Below, one piece after another: positions 9,237 through 17,977 of a DNA stretch of 64,000 bases; the first letter of the stretch is position 1; each line of letters opens with the position of its first letter. The stretch is from the NCBI GenBank assembly GCA_900317955.1, contig ONIP01000007.1, forward strand, positions 80,630 through 144,629. The letters run 5' to 3'. A program made the position numbers and the translations under genes. Under the pieces are notes generated by a model. The model was not told the DNA's origin. It made no database searches and worked only from the letters and a program-made list of their open reading frames with translations. The stretch is from an uncultured Bacteroidales bacterium (GTDB taxonomy: Bacteria; Bacteroidota; Bacteroidia; Bacteroidales; P3).

Positions 9237-9267
9237 CTTGTTTAAACAGAAAAAAATAGTATCTTTG
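9237..9267 (+). promoter_or_regulatory. Bacteroidales-type promoter with a structured leader
   Basis: CTTG at 9237-9240, 19 bases, then TATCTTTG at 9260-9267 fit the Bacteroidales sigma-ABfr consensus (TTTG, N19-21, TAnnTTTG). The first coding start is at 9443, so the leader would be about 170 nt. It contains ATCGGG/CCCGAT (9277-9297) and AAAGTA/TACTTT (9332-9351), the latter followed by a T-run at 9359-9364. This could be an attenuator in front of the export gene. The promoter match is good; the attenuator is speculative. Confidence 0.6.
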
Positions 9268-9442
9268 TATGTGAAAATCGGGATGAATATCCCCGATGGT
9301 TTCATTGTAAGTGCCTAAGGTAAAGTATTATGTGTTACTTTGGGGAGATTTTTTATTATATTAAGTTCCGTTAAATGCCTTTTTTGAGAAGGGGTTGTGT
9401 GCGGTAGTTGTATTTTGGTGGGATATTTATTTTAGTTGATAA

Positions 9443-10285
9443 ATGAATAAGATTATATATCTCGTTTTTTCTATTGTTTGCTTGGTAGCGGTCTCGTGTA
9501 GTGCTCCCAAGGAGTTGGGGTATTATAGTGATGCGGAACATGACAGTGCGCAGCGTATTCTGACCACATATACCAATACAATCCATCCTGGTGATCAGTT
9601 GTATATCTATGTGAACAGCGAGACAATAGAAAGTGTTATCCCTTTTAATCAAGAAACGCATGTTGAGGCTGTTGAGATGAGCCGGGTGAATAGTGTCAGT
9701 GGCAGTAATACCGTCCAGCCTATGATGGATGCTTATTATCAAGGAAAAATAAAACAAGTAGTTGGTTATCTAGTAGATGAGAAAGGATTTATACAATTCC
9801 CAATCCTTGGTAAGATTCAAGTGGCAGGGATTACATATGACTCATTGCAAAATGTGATACAGCGTAGATTGAAAGTTGAAGAATATGTCAAAGACCCTGT
9901 TGTTACGATTAGCCCGATGAATTTTAGGGTGTCCGTGGTAGGTGAAGTGCGTAGGCCTCGAGAGATACATGTTATAGGTGAGCGGCTGACTATATTTGAG
10001 GCATTGGCGATGTGTGGAGACATCACCGATTCGGGGATGCGTAGTAATGTTGTAGTTATGCGAGAGAAAAATGGAGTCGCTACAACGATAGAGGTGGATC
10101 TTACAAAAAAGACAATCTTTGACTCGGAAGTTTATTATTTACAACAGAACGATATTGTGTATGTTGAACCTAATTTGACGAAAAAGCGTCTTGCGGAGAT
10201 GAATTCAGAGTGGCCGAAATATGTCACGTTGGGTTTTTCTGTGGCGAGTGCAGTACATAATCTTTCCAGATTTTTAAAATTTTAA
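9443..10285 (+). CDS. Polysaccharide export lipoprotein (Wza/SLBB family)
   Basis: Outer-membrane polysaccharide export protein that would form the exit channel for the capsule. The N-terminus is a lipoprotein signal peptide ending in VAVSC with the lipidated Cys at residue 19. A polysaccharide-export domain follows (THIHPGDQLYIYV-like entry, GYLVDEKGFIQFPILGKI), then an SLBB-type domain (VSVVGEVRRPREIHV, LTIFEALAMCGDITDSG). At 280 aa it is shorter than Wza, as is usual for Bacteroidetes versions. A C-terminal hydrophobic stretch is present. No Wzc/Wzz partner gene follows, so that partner must lie elsewhere. Confidence 0.88.
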   Translation: MNKIIYLVFSIVCLVAVSCSAPKELGYYSDAEHDSAQRILTTYTNTIHPGDQLYIYVNSETIESVIPFNQETHVEAVEMSRVNSVSGSNTVQPMMDAYYQGKIKQVVGYLVDEKGFIQFPILGKIQVAGITYDSLQNVIQRRLKVEEYVKDPVVTISPMNFRVSVVGEVRRPREIHVIGERLTIFEALAMCGDITDSGMRSNVVVMREKNGVATTIEVDLTKKTIFDSEVYYLQQNDIVYVEPNLTKKRLAEMNSEWPKYVTLGFSVASAVHNLSRFLKF

Positions 10286-10331
10286 AAAAGAGAGTTTATC
10301 AATTTTGTCGTAGATAAAATTATTTTTCGAT

Positions 10332-11759
10332 ATGAAAATAGCAGTAGCAGGTACGGGGTACGTCGGACTCAGCATTGCCACTTTGTTGGCGCAACATAAT
10401 CAAGTCACTTGTGTAGATGTTGTTCCGGAACGTGTGAACTTGGTTAATAACAAAAAAAGTCCTATCCAGGATGATTATATAGAAGCTTATTTGGATGGGT
10501 ACAAGGCAGAAAAGGATGAAGATATAAAGAACTGGCGTGCTGGGGATACCAGAAGTGATAGGACTGTTTCTCTAGATATTCAAGCAACTCTTGACTGGGA
10601 GGATGGATATCGAGATGCAGATTTTGTTGTCATAGCAGCTCCAACTAATTACGACACACAGAAGAATTTTTTTGATACATCGGCCGTGGAAGATGTCATA
10701 GAGAAAGTTCTTAAGGTCAATCCCAATGCGACGATGGTCATCAAAAGTACCATACCTGTGGGATATACCCGTAGTTTGTATGTCCGTTATGCGATCAAAG
10801 GAGTAAAGAGGTTCAACCTCTTGTTCGCCCCTGAGTTTCTGCGTGAGAGCAAGGCTTTATTCGACAATCTTTATCCAAGTCGTATTATTGTTGGGTATCC
10901 TAAAATAATAGATAGACTAGAATTTAGAGAAGAGAACGATGCCATCTTAAAAGTCACTAACGTAAACTACTTGCAACAGAAAGCAGTTGAGTTTTCTGAT
11001 TTACTCATGGATGCGGCTATAGGACCGAGTCAGGATTCTGATTACTGGAAGTCATGCAATAATACAGATGTGCATGCTCACAGGGATGCAATACCGAGAC
11101 TCTTCATGGGAATGAAAGAGGCTGAAGCCGTGAAACTCTTTGCTAACACTTATTTGGCGTTGCGTGTAAGTTATTTCAACGAGTTAGACACATACGCTGA
11201 GATGAAAGGGTTAGACACTATGTCTATTATCAATGGCATTGGATTAGACCCACGTATTGGCATGCATTACAATAACCCCAGTTTTGGTTATGGTGGTTAT
11301 TGTTTACCTAAGGATACCAAGCAGTTGTTGGCTAATTATGAAGATGTTCCTCAGAATATGATTTCTGCAATAGTGGAGAGTAACAAGACGAGGAAAGACT
11401 ATATTGCTGATGCTGTGTTGCAGATGGCTGGATATTACACGGGCAGTGGTTCTTATGATACCAATAAAGAGAAACACTGTGTTATTGGTGTTTATCGCCT
11501 AACGATGAAGAGCAATTCTGACAACTTCCGGCATAGTGCCATTCAAGGTATTATGAAACGAATTAAAGCTAAGGGTGCAGAAGTAATTATATATGAACCT
11601 ACACTTTCCAATGGCGATACTTTTTTCGGAAGTAGTGTGGTAAATAGCTTGGACGAATTTAAACAACGAAGTCAGGCAATTATTGCTAACCGCTATGATT
11701 CCTGCCTTGATGATGTACAGGATAAGGTTTATACAAGAGATTTGTTTAGGAGAGATTAG
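10332..11759 (+). CDS. ugd: UDP-glucose/UDP-sugar 6-dehydrogenase
   Basis: NAD-dependent nucleotide-sugar dehydrogenase that oxidises C6 of a UDP-hexose to the uronate. The N-terminus [17 protein letters not shown] is the NAD-binding motif. [10 protein letters not shown] and [12 protein letters not shown] are family signatures, and [14 protein letters not shown] contains the catalytic Cys at residue 324. At 475 aa it is longer than the common 388-aa Ugd because of inserts around residues 60-90 and 195-260. The product is probably UDP-glucuronate, but a UDP-HexNAc substrate cannot be excluded. The terminal domain is complete. It sits between the export gene and the dehydratase. Confidence 0.88.
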   Translation: MKIAVAGTGYVGLSIATLLAQHNQVTCVDVVPERVNLVNNKKSPIQDDYIEAYLDGYKAEKDEDIKNWRAGDTRSDRTVSLDIQATLDWEDGYRDADFVVIAAPTNYDTQKNFFDTSAVEDVIEKVLKVNPNATMVIKSTIPVGYTRSLYVRYAIKGVKRFNLLFAPEFLRESKALFDNLYPSRIIVGYPKIIDRLEFREENDAILKVTNVNYLQQKAVEFSDLLMDAAIGPSQDSDYWKSCNNTDVHAHRDAIPRLFMGMKEAEAVKLFANTYLALRVSYFNELDTYAEMKGLDTMSIINGIGLDPRIGMHYNNPSFGYGGYCLPKDTKQLLANYEDVPQNMISAIVESNKTRKDYIADAVLQMAGYYTGSGSYDTNKEKHCVIGVYRLTMKSNSDNFRHSAIQGIMKRIKAKGAEVIIYEPTLSNGDTFFGSSVVNSLDEFKQRSQAIIANRYDSCLDDVQDKVYTRDLFRRD

Positions 11760-11840
11760 GTGGTGTTCTAGTATATCTTAACTTATGAGATAGAAGAAAC
11801 GGGAGACAGGAGGTTTCATAACATCTTTATTATTATTTGT

Positions 11841-13085
11841 ATGTTTAATTTAGATAAGTTTATCTCAGATAGTATTACTTATCGCACTCGGAGCATGTTC
11901 CTAGATGATATTGAAGCGAATAGGGAGATACTGACTAATGAAATAAAGAATAAAAGAGTATGCGTGGTTGGAGGTGCTGGTTCTATTGGTTCCAGTTTCA
12001 TCAAATCATTGCTTCGGTTTGAGCCACAAGGAGTAGTGGTAGTAGATCTAAATGAAAATGGTCTCGCTGAGTTAGTGCGTGATGTGCGTAGTACCATAGA
12101 TTTGTATGTGCCAAATGATTTTCGTTGTTATACCTTAAACTTTGCCGATCCAATTTTTGAGCGCATATTCCTTGAGGAGAAAGGTTTTGATATTGTAGCC
12201 AATTTCTCCGCCCACAAACATGTGCGCAGCGAGAAGGATAAGTATTCAGTACAGGCATTGATGGAAAATAATGACATCAAGGCAAAGAAACTGATGGATT
12301 TGCTATGTGAGTATCCTCCGAAGCATTTCTTTTGTGTAAGTACTGACAAGGCAGCCAATCCTGTGAATATAATGGGTGCAAGCAAGCGGATTATGGAAGA
12401 CTTAGTGATGGCCTACAATGACAAGTTTAAGGTGACAACGGCACGTTTTGCCAATGTGGCCTTCAGCAACGGCTCTTTGCCTGATGGATGGCTGCATCGT
12501 TTGCAGAAAAAGCAGCCCTTGGCAGCTCCTAGTGATGTGAAGCGGTATTTCGTTTCGCCAGAAGAGAGTGGGCAGATCTGTATGCTAGCTTGCATCCTCG
12601 GCAATGGTGGCGAGGTCTTTTTTCCTAAATTAGGTGAAGACCAGATGCTGACTTTCAGTACTATTTGTGATGATTTCATTAAAGCCAATGGATTGGAGAA
12701 AGACCTTTGCACCTCCGATGAGGAAGCAAAGCGCAAAGCAGCACAACTTAAACCCCTTAAACATATAACAGACTCTCAACTTTCAACTCTCAACTCTCAA
12801 CTAAAGTATCCAACAGTTTATTTCAAAAGCGACACTACTGGTGAAAAAGCCTATGAGGAGTTCTATGTTCCTGGAGAGAAGATTAATATGGAACGTTTCA
12901 AGGCATTGGGTGTGGTAGAAGAGACAACACGTCGTCCAAAGGAAGAGGTGAATGCCTTCTTTGAAAAGCTTGAAATGCTTTTTGCAGGCGACTTCACCAA
13001 AGAGGATGTTGTGAAGGCTATTAAAGAGTTTATTCCCAACTTCGAGCATGAGGAGAAGGGGAAGAATTTGGATCAGAAGATGTGA
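11841..13085 (+). CDS. NDP-sugar 4,6-dehydratase (PF02719 type)
   Basis: Polysaccharide-biosynthesis dehydratase of 414 aa acting on an NDP-HexNAc. VVGGAGSIGSSFI is the NAD-binding loop, and VSTDKAANPVNIMGASK is the active-site segment typical of the FlaA1/CapD/PglF superfamily. The protein lacks the N-terminal membrane domain of CapD. Around residues 312-322 the sequence DSQLSTLNSQL is coded by four tandem heptamers (12774-12801) and interrupts the otherwise conserved C-terminal part. The stop overlaps the GTG start of a Nudix pseudogene. The product would be the 4-keto-6-deoxy sugar used by the aminotransferase two genes downstream. Confidence 0.85.
   Translation: MFNLDKFISDSITYRTRSMFLDDIEANREILTNEIKNKRVCVVGGAGSIGSSFIKSLLRFEPQGVVVVDLNENGLAELVRDVRSTIDLYVPNDFRCYTLNFADPIFERIFLEEKGFDIVANFSAHKHVRSEKDKYSVQALMENNDIKAKKLMDLLCEYPPKHFFCVSTDKAANPVNIMGASKRIMEDLVMAYNDKFKVTTARFANVAFSNGSLPDGWLHRLQKKQPLAAPSDVKRYFVSPEESGQICMLACILGNGGEVFFPKLGEDQMLTFSTICDDFIKANGLEKDLCTSDEEAKRKAAQLKPLKHITDSQLSTLNSQLKYPTVYFKSDTTGEKAYEEFYVPGEKINMERFKALGVVEETTRRPKEEVNAFFEKLEMLFAGDFTKEDVVKAIKEFIPNFEHEEKGKNLDQKM
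12774..12801 (+). repeat. Four tandem TCTCAAC-type heptamers inside a coding region
   Basis: Units TCTCAAC, TTTCAAC, TCTCAAC, TCTCAAC stand head to tail within the dehydratase gene. A heptamer is out of step with codons, but the block is read without frame loss and gives a low-complexity Ser/Leu/Asn/Gln peptide. Runs of this type are otherwise familiar from intergenic DNA of Bacteroidales. Confidence 0.8.
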
Positions 13086-13618
13086 AAGAGTGGGAATTTA
13101 TAGAAAGTGAGTATGCTTTTCAATGCCATTAGTTAAAAGTACGAAAAGATAAGGTGAGAATTCCACATGGTATTGTCATTGATGATTACTACGTAGTGGA
13201 AGCTTCTGATTGGGTGAATGTTATTGCGATTACAGAGGATGGGCGAATTGTAATGGAGAAGCAATACAGGCAAGGAATAAGGAAGATTTGTTATGAACTT
13301 CCGGCAGGTATGGTTGATAAAAATGAGGTCCCCCTTGAAGCTGCTAAGCGTGAACTTGTAGAGGAAACTGGTTACGCAGGAGGAGATTGGCATCCTTTCG
13401 GAAGATATGCACCCAATGCGAGCGGAATGAATAACCTCTGCTATACATTCATTGCTCATGGAGTGAAACATCAGGAACATCCACATCAGGAGATTACAGA
13501 AAATATTCGCGTATTGTTGATGACAGAATAGGAGGTAGGAAATCTGCTTGAAACGAATGAGATAATTGAAGCTGTTATGGCAGCACCTTTATGGAAATAT
13601 ATTAATCGAAAAAAGTAA
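13082..13618 (+). pseudogene. Nudix hydrolase with two in-frame TAG codons
   Basis: Reading from GTG 13082, which overlaps the previous stop, to TAA 13616-13618 gives one continuous frame of 178 codons. It matches an ADP-ribose-pyrophosphatase-like Nudix hydrolase from end to end: WEFIESEYAFQCH, the Nudix box (AGMVDKNEVPLEAAKRELVE then ETG), and the C-terminal MAAPLWKY. The frame is interrupted only by TAG at 13130-13132, where relatives have Trp, and TAG at 13529-13531, near the C-terminal helix. There are no frameshifts. Internal re-initiation at GTG 13154 would give a 125-aa core still containing the Nudix box. I call it a pseudogene; TAG is an ordinary stop for intact neighbours (for example the genes ending at 2010 and 11759). 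Confidence 0.8.
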
Positions 13619-13622
13619 TACT

Positions 13623-14756
13623 ATGGGATATAAAATACCATTATTTAATCTTAATTTTGACGACCGTGAAGCTCAAGTGGCTTACGATACTATTAAGTCG
13701 GGATGGATATCTACAGGGCCAAAAAACGAGCAACTAGAACAAATGTTCGTTGATATGTGGAAAGTGGGTTATGCGGTAAGTATGACTAACTGCACTGCAG
13801 CCTTGCATGTCTGTTGCGTGGTGTGTGGTCTTGGACCGGATGATGAGGTGCTTGTGCCTTCGTTGACATTTGCCGCTTCAGTTAATAGCATCCGTTATGT
13901 AGGGGCAACGCCTGTCTTCTGCGACATTATCGGCCCTGACCATATCAATATTGACCCGAAGGAAATCGAGAAGAAGATTACATCTAAAACCAAGGCTATT
14001 GTAGTGGTTCATATGGCAGGTTTTCCTGCCCACATGGATGAAATCATGGCCATTGCCCGCAAGCATAACCTAAAGGTGATTGAAGATGCCTGTCATGGTC
14101 CGTTGTCGGAATACAAAGGCAAAAAACTTGGCACCATTGGCGATTGCGCAGCGTTCAGTTTCTTCTCCAACAAGAACATCTCTACTGGTGAAGGTGGTAT
14201 GTTCGTCACCAACAACGAGGAGATGGCCAAGAAAGCCCGCCTCTTACGTTCTCATGGCATGACAACCATGTCATACCAACGGGCCAGTGGACATGCAACC
14301 ACTTACGACATCCTTGAATTGGGCTATAACTACCGCATGGATGACATCCGCGCTGCAATTGCCATTGAACAGTTGAAGAAACTCCCTGGTGACCTTGATA
14401 CCCGTATCAAGGTACGCCAACGTTATGTGGAGCAACTGGCAAACGTGAAGGACGTGGTAGTGCCTTTTGCCGACAACAAGGAGTTTGTGAGCAATTACAT
14501 TATGCCCGTGGTGTTGGCTAAAGGCGATACGGCTTATCGTGACGCCATTCGTGACAAGCTCCACGCAGCAGGTATCCAGACCAGTGTACATTATCCCTCT
14601 GTACACCGTTTCTCCATTTACAAGGATTATCCTGCAGTGTTGCCTCAGACCGAGTATGTGACCGACCACGAAATCACACTCCCAATGTATGCGGCACTGA
14701 CGATTGAACAGATTGACTTTATCGTAAAAAATCTTGATGAAGCCCTCCATGGATAA
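13623..14756 (+). CDS. DegT/DnrJ/EryC1 PLP aminotransferase (sugar 4-aminotransferase)
   Basis: PLP-dependent nucleotide-sugar aminotransferase of 377 aa that would convert the 4-keto-6-deoxy sugar from the upstream dehydratase to a 4-amino-4,6-dideoxy sugar. It has SMTNCTAALHVCCVVCGL, EDACHGP with the PLP-contacting Asp, and FFSNKNISTGEGG with the PLP lysine at residue 184. The reading frame opens earlier (TTG 13566), but those codons belong to the Nudix frame in another phase. The ATG at 13623 gives the usual N-terminus (IPLFNLNFDDRE). It overlaps the following ATP-grasp gene by 8 bases. LegC/PerA-like enzymes are the closest functional picture. Confidence 0.88.
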   Translation: MGYKIPLFNLNFDDREAQVAYDTIKSGWISTGPKNEQLEQMFVDMWKVGYAVSMTNCTAALHVCCVVCGLGPDDEVLVPSLTFAASVNSIRYVGATPVFCDIIGPDHINIDPKEIEKKITSKTKAIVVVHMAGFPAHMDEIMAIARKHNLKVIEDACHGPLSEYKGKKLGTIGDCAAFSFFSNKNISTGEGGMFVTNNEEMAKKARLLRSHGMTTMSYQRASGHATTYDILELGYNYRMDDIRAAIAIEQLKKLPGDLDTRIKVRQRYVEQLANVKDVVVPFADNKEFVSNYIMPVVLAKGDTAYRDAIRDKLHAAGIQTSVHYPSVHRFSIYKDYPAVLPQTEYVTDHEITLPMYAALTIEQIDFIVKNLDEALHG

Positions 14757-15942
14757 GAAAATCATCCTTGTTTTCGGTGTGGGCGAGTTACAACGCTCCA
14801 TCATTTGTCGGGCCAAACTGATGGGCTTATATACCATTGGCATTGACCCTTGTGCCGATGCGGTTTGTAAGGATGAAGTGGATGCCTTTGAGATTGTCGG
14901 CGGACAAGACTTTGAGGGTACTTGTGCTGTGGTAGAAAAATATGGTGTTAATGCTTTAGTAACTGCAGCGACCGACAAGCCTTTGGTGATGATGGCAAGA
15001 GTAGCAGAAAGGTATGGCTTCCCCTTTTATTCCATTGAGACCGCGCAATGGTCCACGGATAAATACCAGATGAAACAACGCTTCTTGGAAGGAGGCGTGC
15101 CTTGCGCCCGAGGTCGTCTTATTGCCAAGGCGGAAGAAGCCGGTGATTTGCATTATCCACTCATAGTGAAGCCTCGTGATAACTCGGGCAGTCGTGGCGT
15201 GAAACTATGCCGAAATAAGGAGGAATTGCAGGAAGCCTTGCAAGAGGCTTTGCAATATTCTCATTTTAACACGGTTTTGGTGGAGGAATACATCGTAGGA
15301 CAGGAATTTAGCATTGAAGGGTTACATTATGAGGGAAAGAACGAAGTGATTCAGTTTACAGAAAAGACTACCACGGAGTTCCCATATAATGTGGAGTTGG
15401 CTCACAAGCAGCCGGCTAACCTGACAGAGGAGCAAAAGAATGAGATAAGAGTGCTTGTTTCAAAGATTGCTAACTGCATGCATTTCGAGAATTGTCCTTC
15501 GCATACTGAGTTGAAGATTAACGAGCGTGGCATTTTTGTCATAGAAACCAGTCCTCGTTTGGGAGGTGATTACATCACATCAATTTTGGTTCCCCTTTCC
15601 ACAGGAATCAATGTTGAAGACCAACTGTTGAGTATTGCTTTAGGAGAGAAGGTAGATACTCAAGCAGGACGAGTTGACAGAGCTTCGGGAGTTTGTTTTT
15701 TCTGTTTGTCCGAAGGTGTAGTGAAATCTATTGACCCTAAAATAGAAGAGGTGGTCAGTTGGCCAGGGGTGTATAGTTTTGAGTTAAAGTTGAAAAAGGG
15801 TGATGCAGTGCATCAAATTACGAGTAGCTTGAATCGGTATGGAGAGTTTATTATAGTAGGCGAGTCATATGATGAGATATTTAGAACAATGAAACACTAT
15901 TCAAATAGAATTAATGGATTAATAGAAATACAAACATTATGA
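14749..15942 (+). CDS. ATP-grasp ligase (carboxylate-amine ligase type), first of two
   Basis: A 397-aa ATP-grasp enzyme. It shows a Rossmann-like N-terminal domain (ILVFGVGELQRSII), a central nucleotide-binding loop (LIVKPRDNSGSRGVKLC, about residues 134-150), LVEEYIVGQEFSIEGL, and an HTELKIN...FVIETSPRLGGDYI metal-binding segment. Such enzymes form an acyl-phosphate and then an amide bond. It is coupled to the aminotransferase (8-base overlap) and to the next gene (4-base overlap). Ligation of a carboxylic or amino acid to the new amino group of the sugar is the natural hypothesis. The substrate is unknown. ATG 14749 is preferred to the in-frame start at 14734. Confidence 0.82.
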   Translation: MDKKIILVFGVGELQRSIICRAKLMGLYTIGIDPCADAVCKDEVDAFEIVGGQDFEGTCAVVEKYGVNALVTAATDKPLVMMARVAERYGFPFYSIETAQWSTDKYQMKQRFLEGGVPCARGRLIAKAEEAGDLHYPLIVKPRDNSGSRGVKLCRNKEELQEALQEALQYSHFNTVLVEEYIVGQEFSIEGLHYEGKNEVIQFTEKTTTEFPYNVELAHKQPANLTEEQKNEIRVLVSKIANCMHFENCPSHTELKINERGIFVIETSPRLGGDYITSILVPLSTGINVEDQLLSIALGEKVDTQAGRVDRASGVCFFCLSEGVVKSIDPKIEEVVSWPGVYSFELKLKKGDAVHQITSSLNRYGEFIIVGESYDEIFRTMKHYSNRINGLIEIQTL

Positions 15943-16835
15943 AATATTACACAATGCCTGAAACACGTGCGTTTCTTGAAAGTATAGGAATGCCTGGTGG
16001 TGACCTTTACGATTTGCCAACATCAGAAAAGCGCTTCCCAGATGGGGGCCAGTACCGATTCGAGGTTCCGGGAATACAGGGTCCTGGCCCGATGAAGGCT
16101 TTATTAGAAGCCTTAGATGAATATGGAATCCAGATTCATCGGGTCACCCAGACCAAAGGAATCATGTTCTTGACAGATAATGAAATCAGCAAGATGGTAG
16201 AATATGCCAAAAAGTGGAATGTGCAACTTGTACTGGCCTGTGGTCCACGTGCTACCACCGACACATCCGCCTCAGTGAAAACAGAAGAGGGGCAACGCAT
16301 GGGTTACCGCTTGCGTGGTGAAGAACAGATTGTTCGTGGTATTGAGGAAATACGTCGTGGTGCTCGTCTCGGTGTGCGTGGCTTCCTAATCTATGACGAA
16401 GGTCTGCTTTGGGCCTTAGGCGAGGCTCGCAAGAAAGGCTATATCCCTGCCGACTGTCATTTCAAAGTCTCAGCTCATAGTGGCCATGGCAACCCATGCT
16501 CAGCACATGTCTTGGAAACATTGGGGGCTGATTCCATTAATCCTGTGCGCGACATTCAAGTGCAGATGTTGGCATCTATGCGTACCGCCATTGATGTGCC
16601 AATTGATTTGCATACTGAGAACCCTAAATCCAGTGGTGGTTTTATTCGTCACTATGAAGTTCCTGATTTCATCCGAGTGGCAGCCCCGGTTTATCTGAAA
16701 ACAGGTGGCTCAGTGGCCGCTAACCATAGTTATGACACTACAGAAAAGGAGGCAAAGCAACGTGCCAAGCAGGTATCGCTTGTGAAACGTGTAATAGACA
16801 CATATTATCCAGAGGCCATTGTTTCTCCGAAATAA
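15939..16835 (+). CDS. TIM-barrel-like protein resembling peptidase U32 proteins
   Basis: A 298-aa soluble protein. It has alternating beta/alpha pattern segments (VQLVLACGPRA, GVRGFLIYDEGLLWAL, HFKVSAHSGHGNPCSA, VPIDLHTENP), which resemble the collagenase-like U32 group and related TIM barrels. Several His, Asp and Cys residues lie at predicted strand ends (HSGHGNPC, DLHTE), suggesting a metal or cofactor site. I do not recognise a defined function. It is coupled by ATGA overlap to the ATP-grasp ligase before it and is 5 bases from the citrate-lyase-like gene after it, so it is very likely part of the same pathway. Confidence 0.6.
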   Translation: MKYYTMPETRAFLESIGMPGGDLYDLPTSEKRFPDGGQYRFEVPGIQGPGPMKALLEALDEYGIQIHRVTQTKGIMFLTDNEISKMVEYAKKWNVQLVLACGPRATTDTSASVKTEEGQRMGYRLRGEEQIVRGIEEIRRGARLGVRGFLIYDEGLLWALGEARKKGYIPADCHFKVSAHSGHGNPCSAHVLETLGADSINPVRDIQVQMLASMRTAIDVPIDLHTENPKSSGGFIRHYEVPDFIRVAAPVYLKTGGSVAANHSYDTTEKEAKQRAKQVSLVKRVIDTYYPEAIVSPK

Positions 16836-16840
16836 TTGAA

Positions 16841-17977
16841 ATGAAGCATCATCAATATAATCCAACTTTTAAGTTTGTTAAAGAACCGATTGACTTTAAC
16901 AAATATACCGATCGTAGCCTGCTGCAATACTGTTTGGGTGCCACCATGTATATGCCCGGCACTAAGGACTTTGCACAAGCCATTATCGACAAGAAATATC
17001 CTGGTCTTACTTCCATGGTGATGTGTTTTGAAGATGCTTGTAAGGAGGAGGATGTTCCCGCTGCAGAAGAGAATTGTCTGCGTGTTTTAGAATCACTGCG
17101 TCAAAAGGTAGAAGAAGGAGACCTGAATTATAAGGATATTCCACTTATCTTCTTCCGTGTTCGAAATGTAGAGCAGTTTAAGCATTTTGTAAAGATGTTG
17201 CCTATAGAGACGGTGCCTTACATCACAGGGTTTAACTTTCCCAAATTCAACAGCCTCAATGCCGCGGCCTATATGGATCACTTGGTCGACATCAATGAGC
17301 GAGCTGGTGAGGTGTTGTATGGTATGCCTATTATCGAAGATGCTCGAGTCGCATATAAGGAGAGCCGCTTGGATGAGTTGATTGCCATTAAGCGAGTGCT
17401 TGACCAGAACAAGAACCTTGTATTGAATGTACGCGTGGGCGGTACCGACTTTTCGAGTTGCTTCGGTGTGCGTCGTGGTATTAACTATACCATTTACGAT
17501 ATTATGACTGTCTCAAACTGCCTGATGGATATTCTAAATGTGTTTACGCGAAATAATGATTATACTGTGAGTGGTCCAGTTTGGGAGTATTTTAAAGTAA
17601 ACAAGCACATGAAAGGTATGACGGAACTTCCCAAAGTGGACTTGCAACAAACCATACTGAAGCGAAAAGCCATCGTGAATGATGCTGTTGATGGACTGAT
17701 GCGTGAGCTGGTACTTGACCAAGCAAATGGGTTTATGGGAAAGACATGCATTCATCCTTCACATCTTAATTACATCAATGGTATGTTGGCGGTTACTAAG
17801 GATGAATACGATGATGCATACCAGATTATGCATACCTCTGGCGGTGTGGTGAAAGGCACCAAAGGTATGAATGAAATAGGGCCACATAAGAATTGGGCAG
17901 AGAGGGTGATGATGCGTGCTCAAGCCTATGGAGTGATTGAGAATGATGCAAGCTATATTAAATTATTTGGAGAATGA
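16841..17977 (+). CDS. Citrate-lyase-like / HpcH-HpaI-like C-C bond lyase
   Basis: A 378-aa TIM-barrel protein with CitE/HpcH-HpaI-like features: MVMCFEDACKEEDVPAAEEN (acidic residue expected to help bind Mg), IPLIFFRVRNVEQF with the Arg of the PEP/pyruvate superfamily, YGMPIIED, and KTCIHPSHLNYINGML, which matches the conserved GKxxIHP element near the C-terminus. It most resembles the C-C bond lyase subgroup (PF15617) known from tellurite-resistance-type operons, here in a capsule locus. It could cleave or form a citrate-, malate- or citramalate-like acid. It overlaps the second ATP-grasp gene by 4 bases. Family is reasonably clear; substrate is not. Confidence 0.72.
   Translation: MKHHQYNPTFKFVKEPIDFNKYTDRSLLQYCLGATMYMPGTKDFAQAIIDKKYPGLTSMVMCFEDACKEEDVPAAEENCLRVLESLRQKVEEGDLNYKDIPLIFFRVRNVEQFKHFVKMLPIETVPYITGFNFPKFNSLNAAAYMDHLVDINERAGEVLYGMPIIEDARVAYKESRLDELIAIKRVLDQNKNLVLNVRVGGTDFSSCFGVRRGINYTIYDIMTVSNCLMDILNVFTRNNDYTVSGPVWEYFKVNKHMKGMTELPKVDLQQTILKRKAIVNDAVDGLMRELVLDQANGFMGKTCIHPSHLNYINGMLAVTKDEYDDAYQIMHTSGGVVKGTKGMNEIGPHKNWAERVMMRAQAYGVIENDASYIKLFGE

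Noticed and set aside
9237..9442. Invertible (phase-variable) promoter at the start of the export operon
   Set aside because: No flanking inverted repeats long enough for a site-specific recombinase, and no recombinase gene nearby.
13082..13618. Genome-wide reassignment of TAG as a sense codon
   Set aside because: Intact genes in the window end with TAG at the expected place (for example at 2010, 11759 and 37356), and a second pseudogene has frameshifts too, so general recoding is unlikely.
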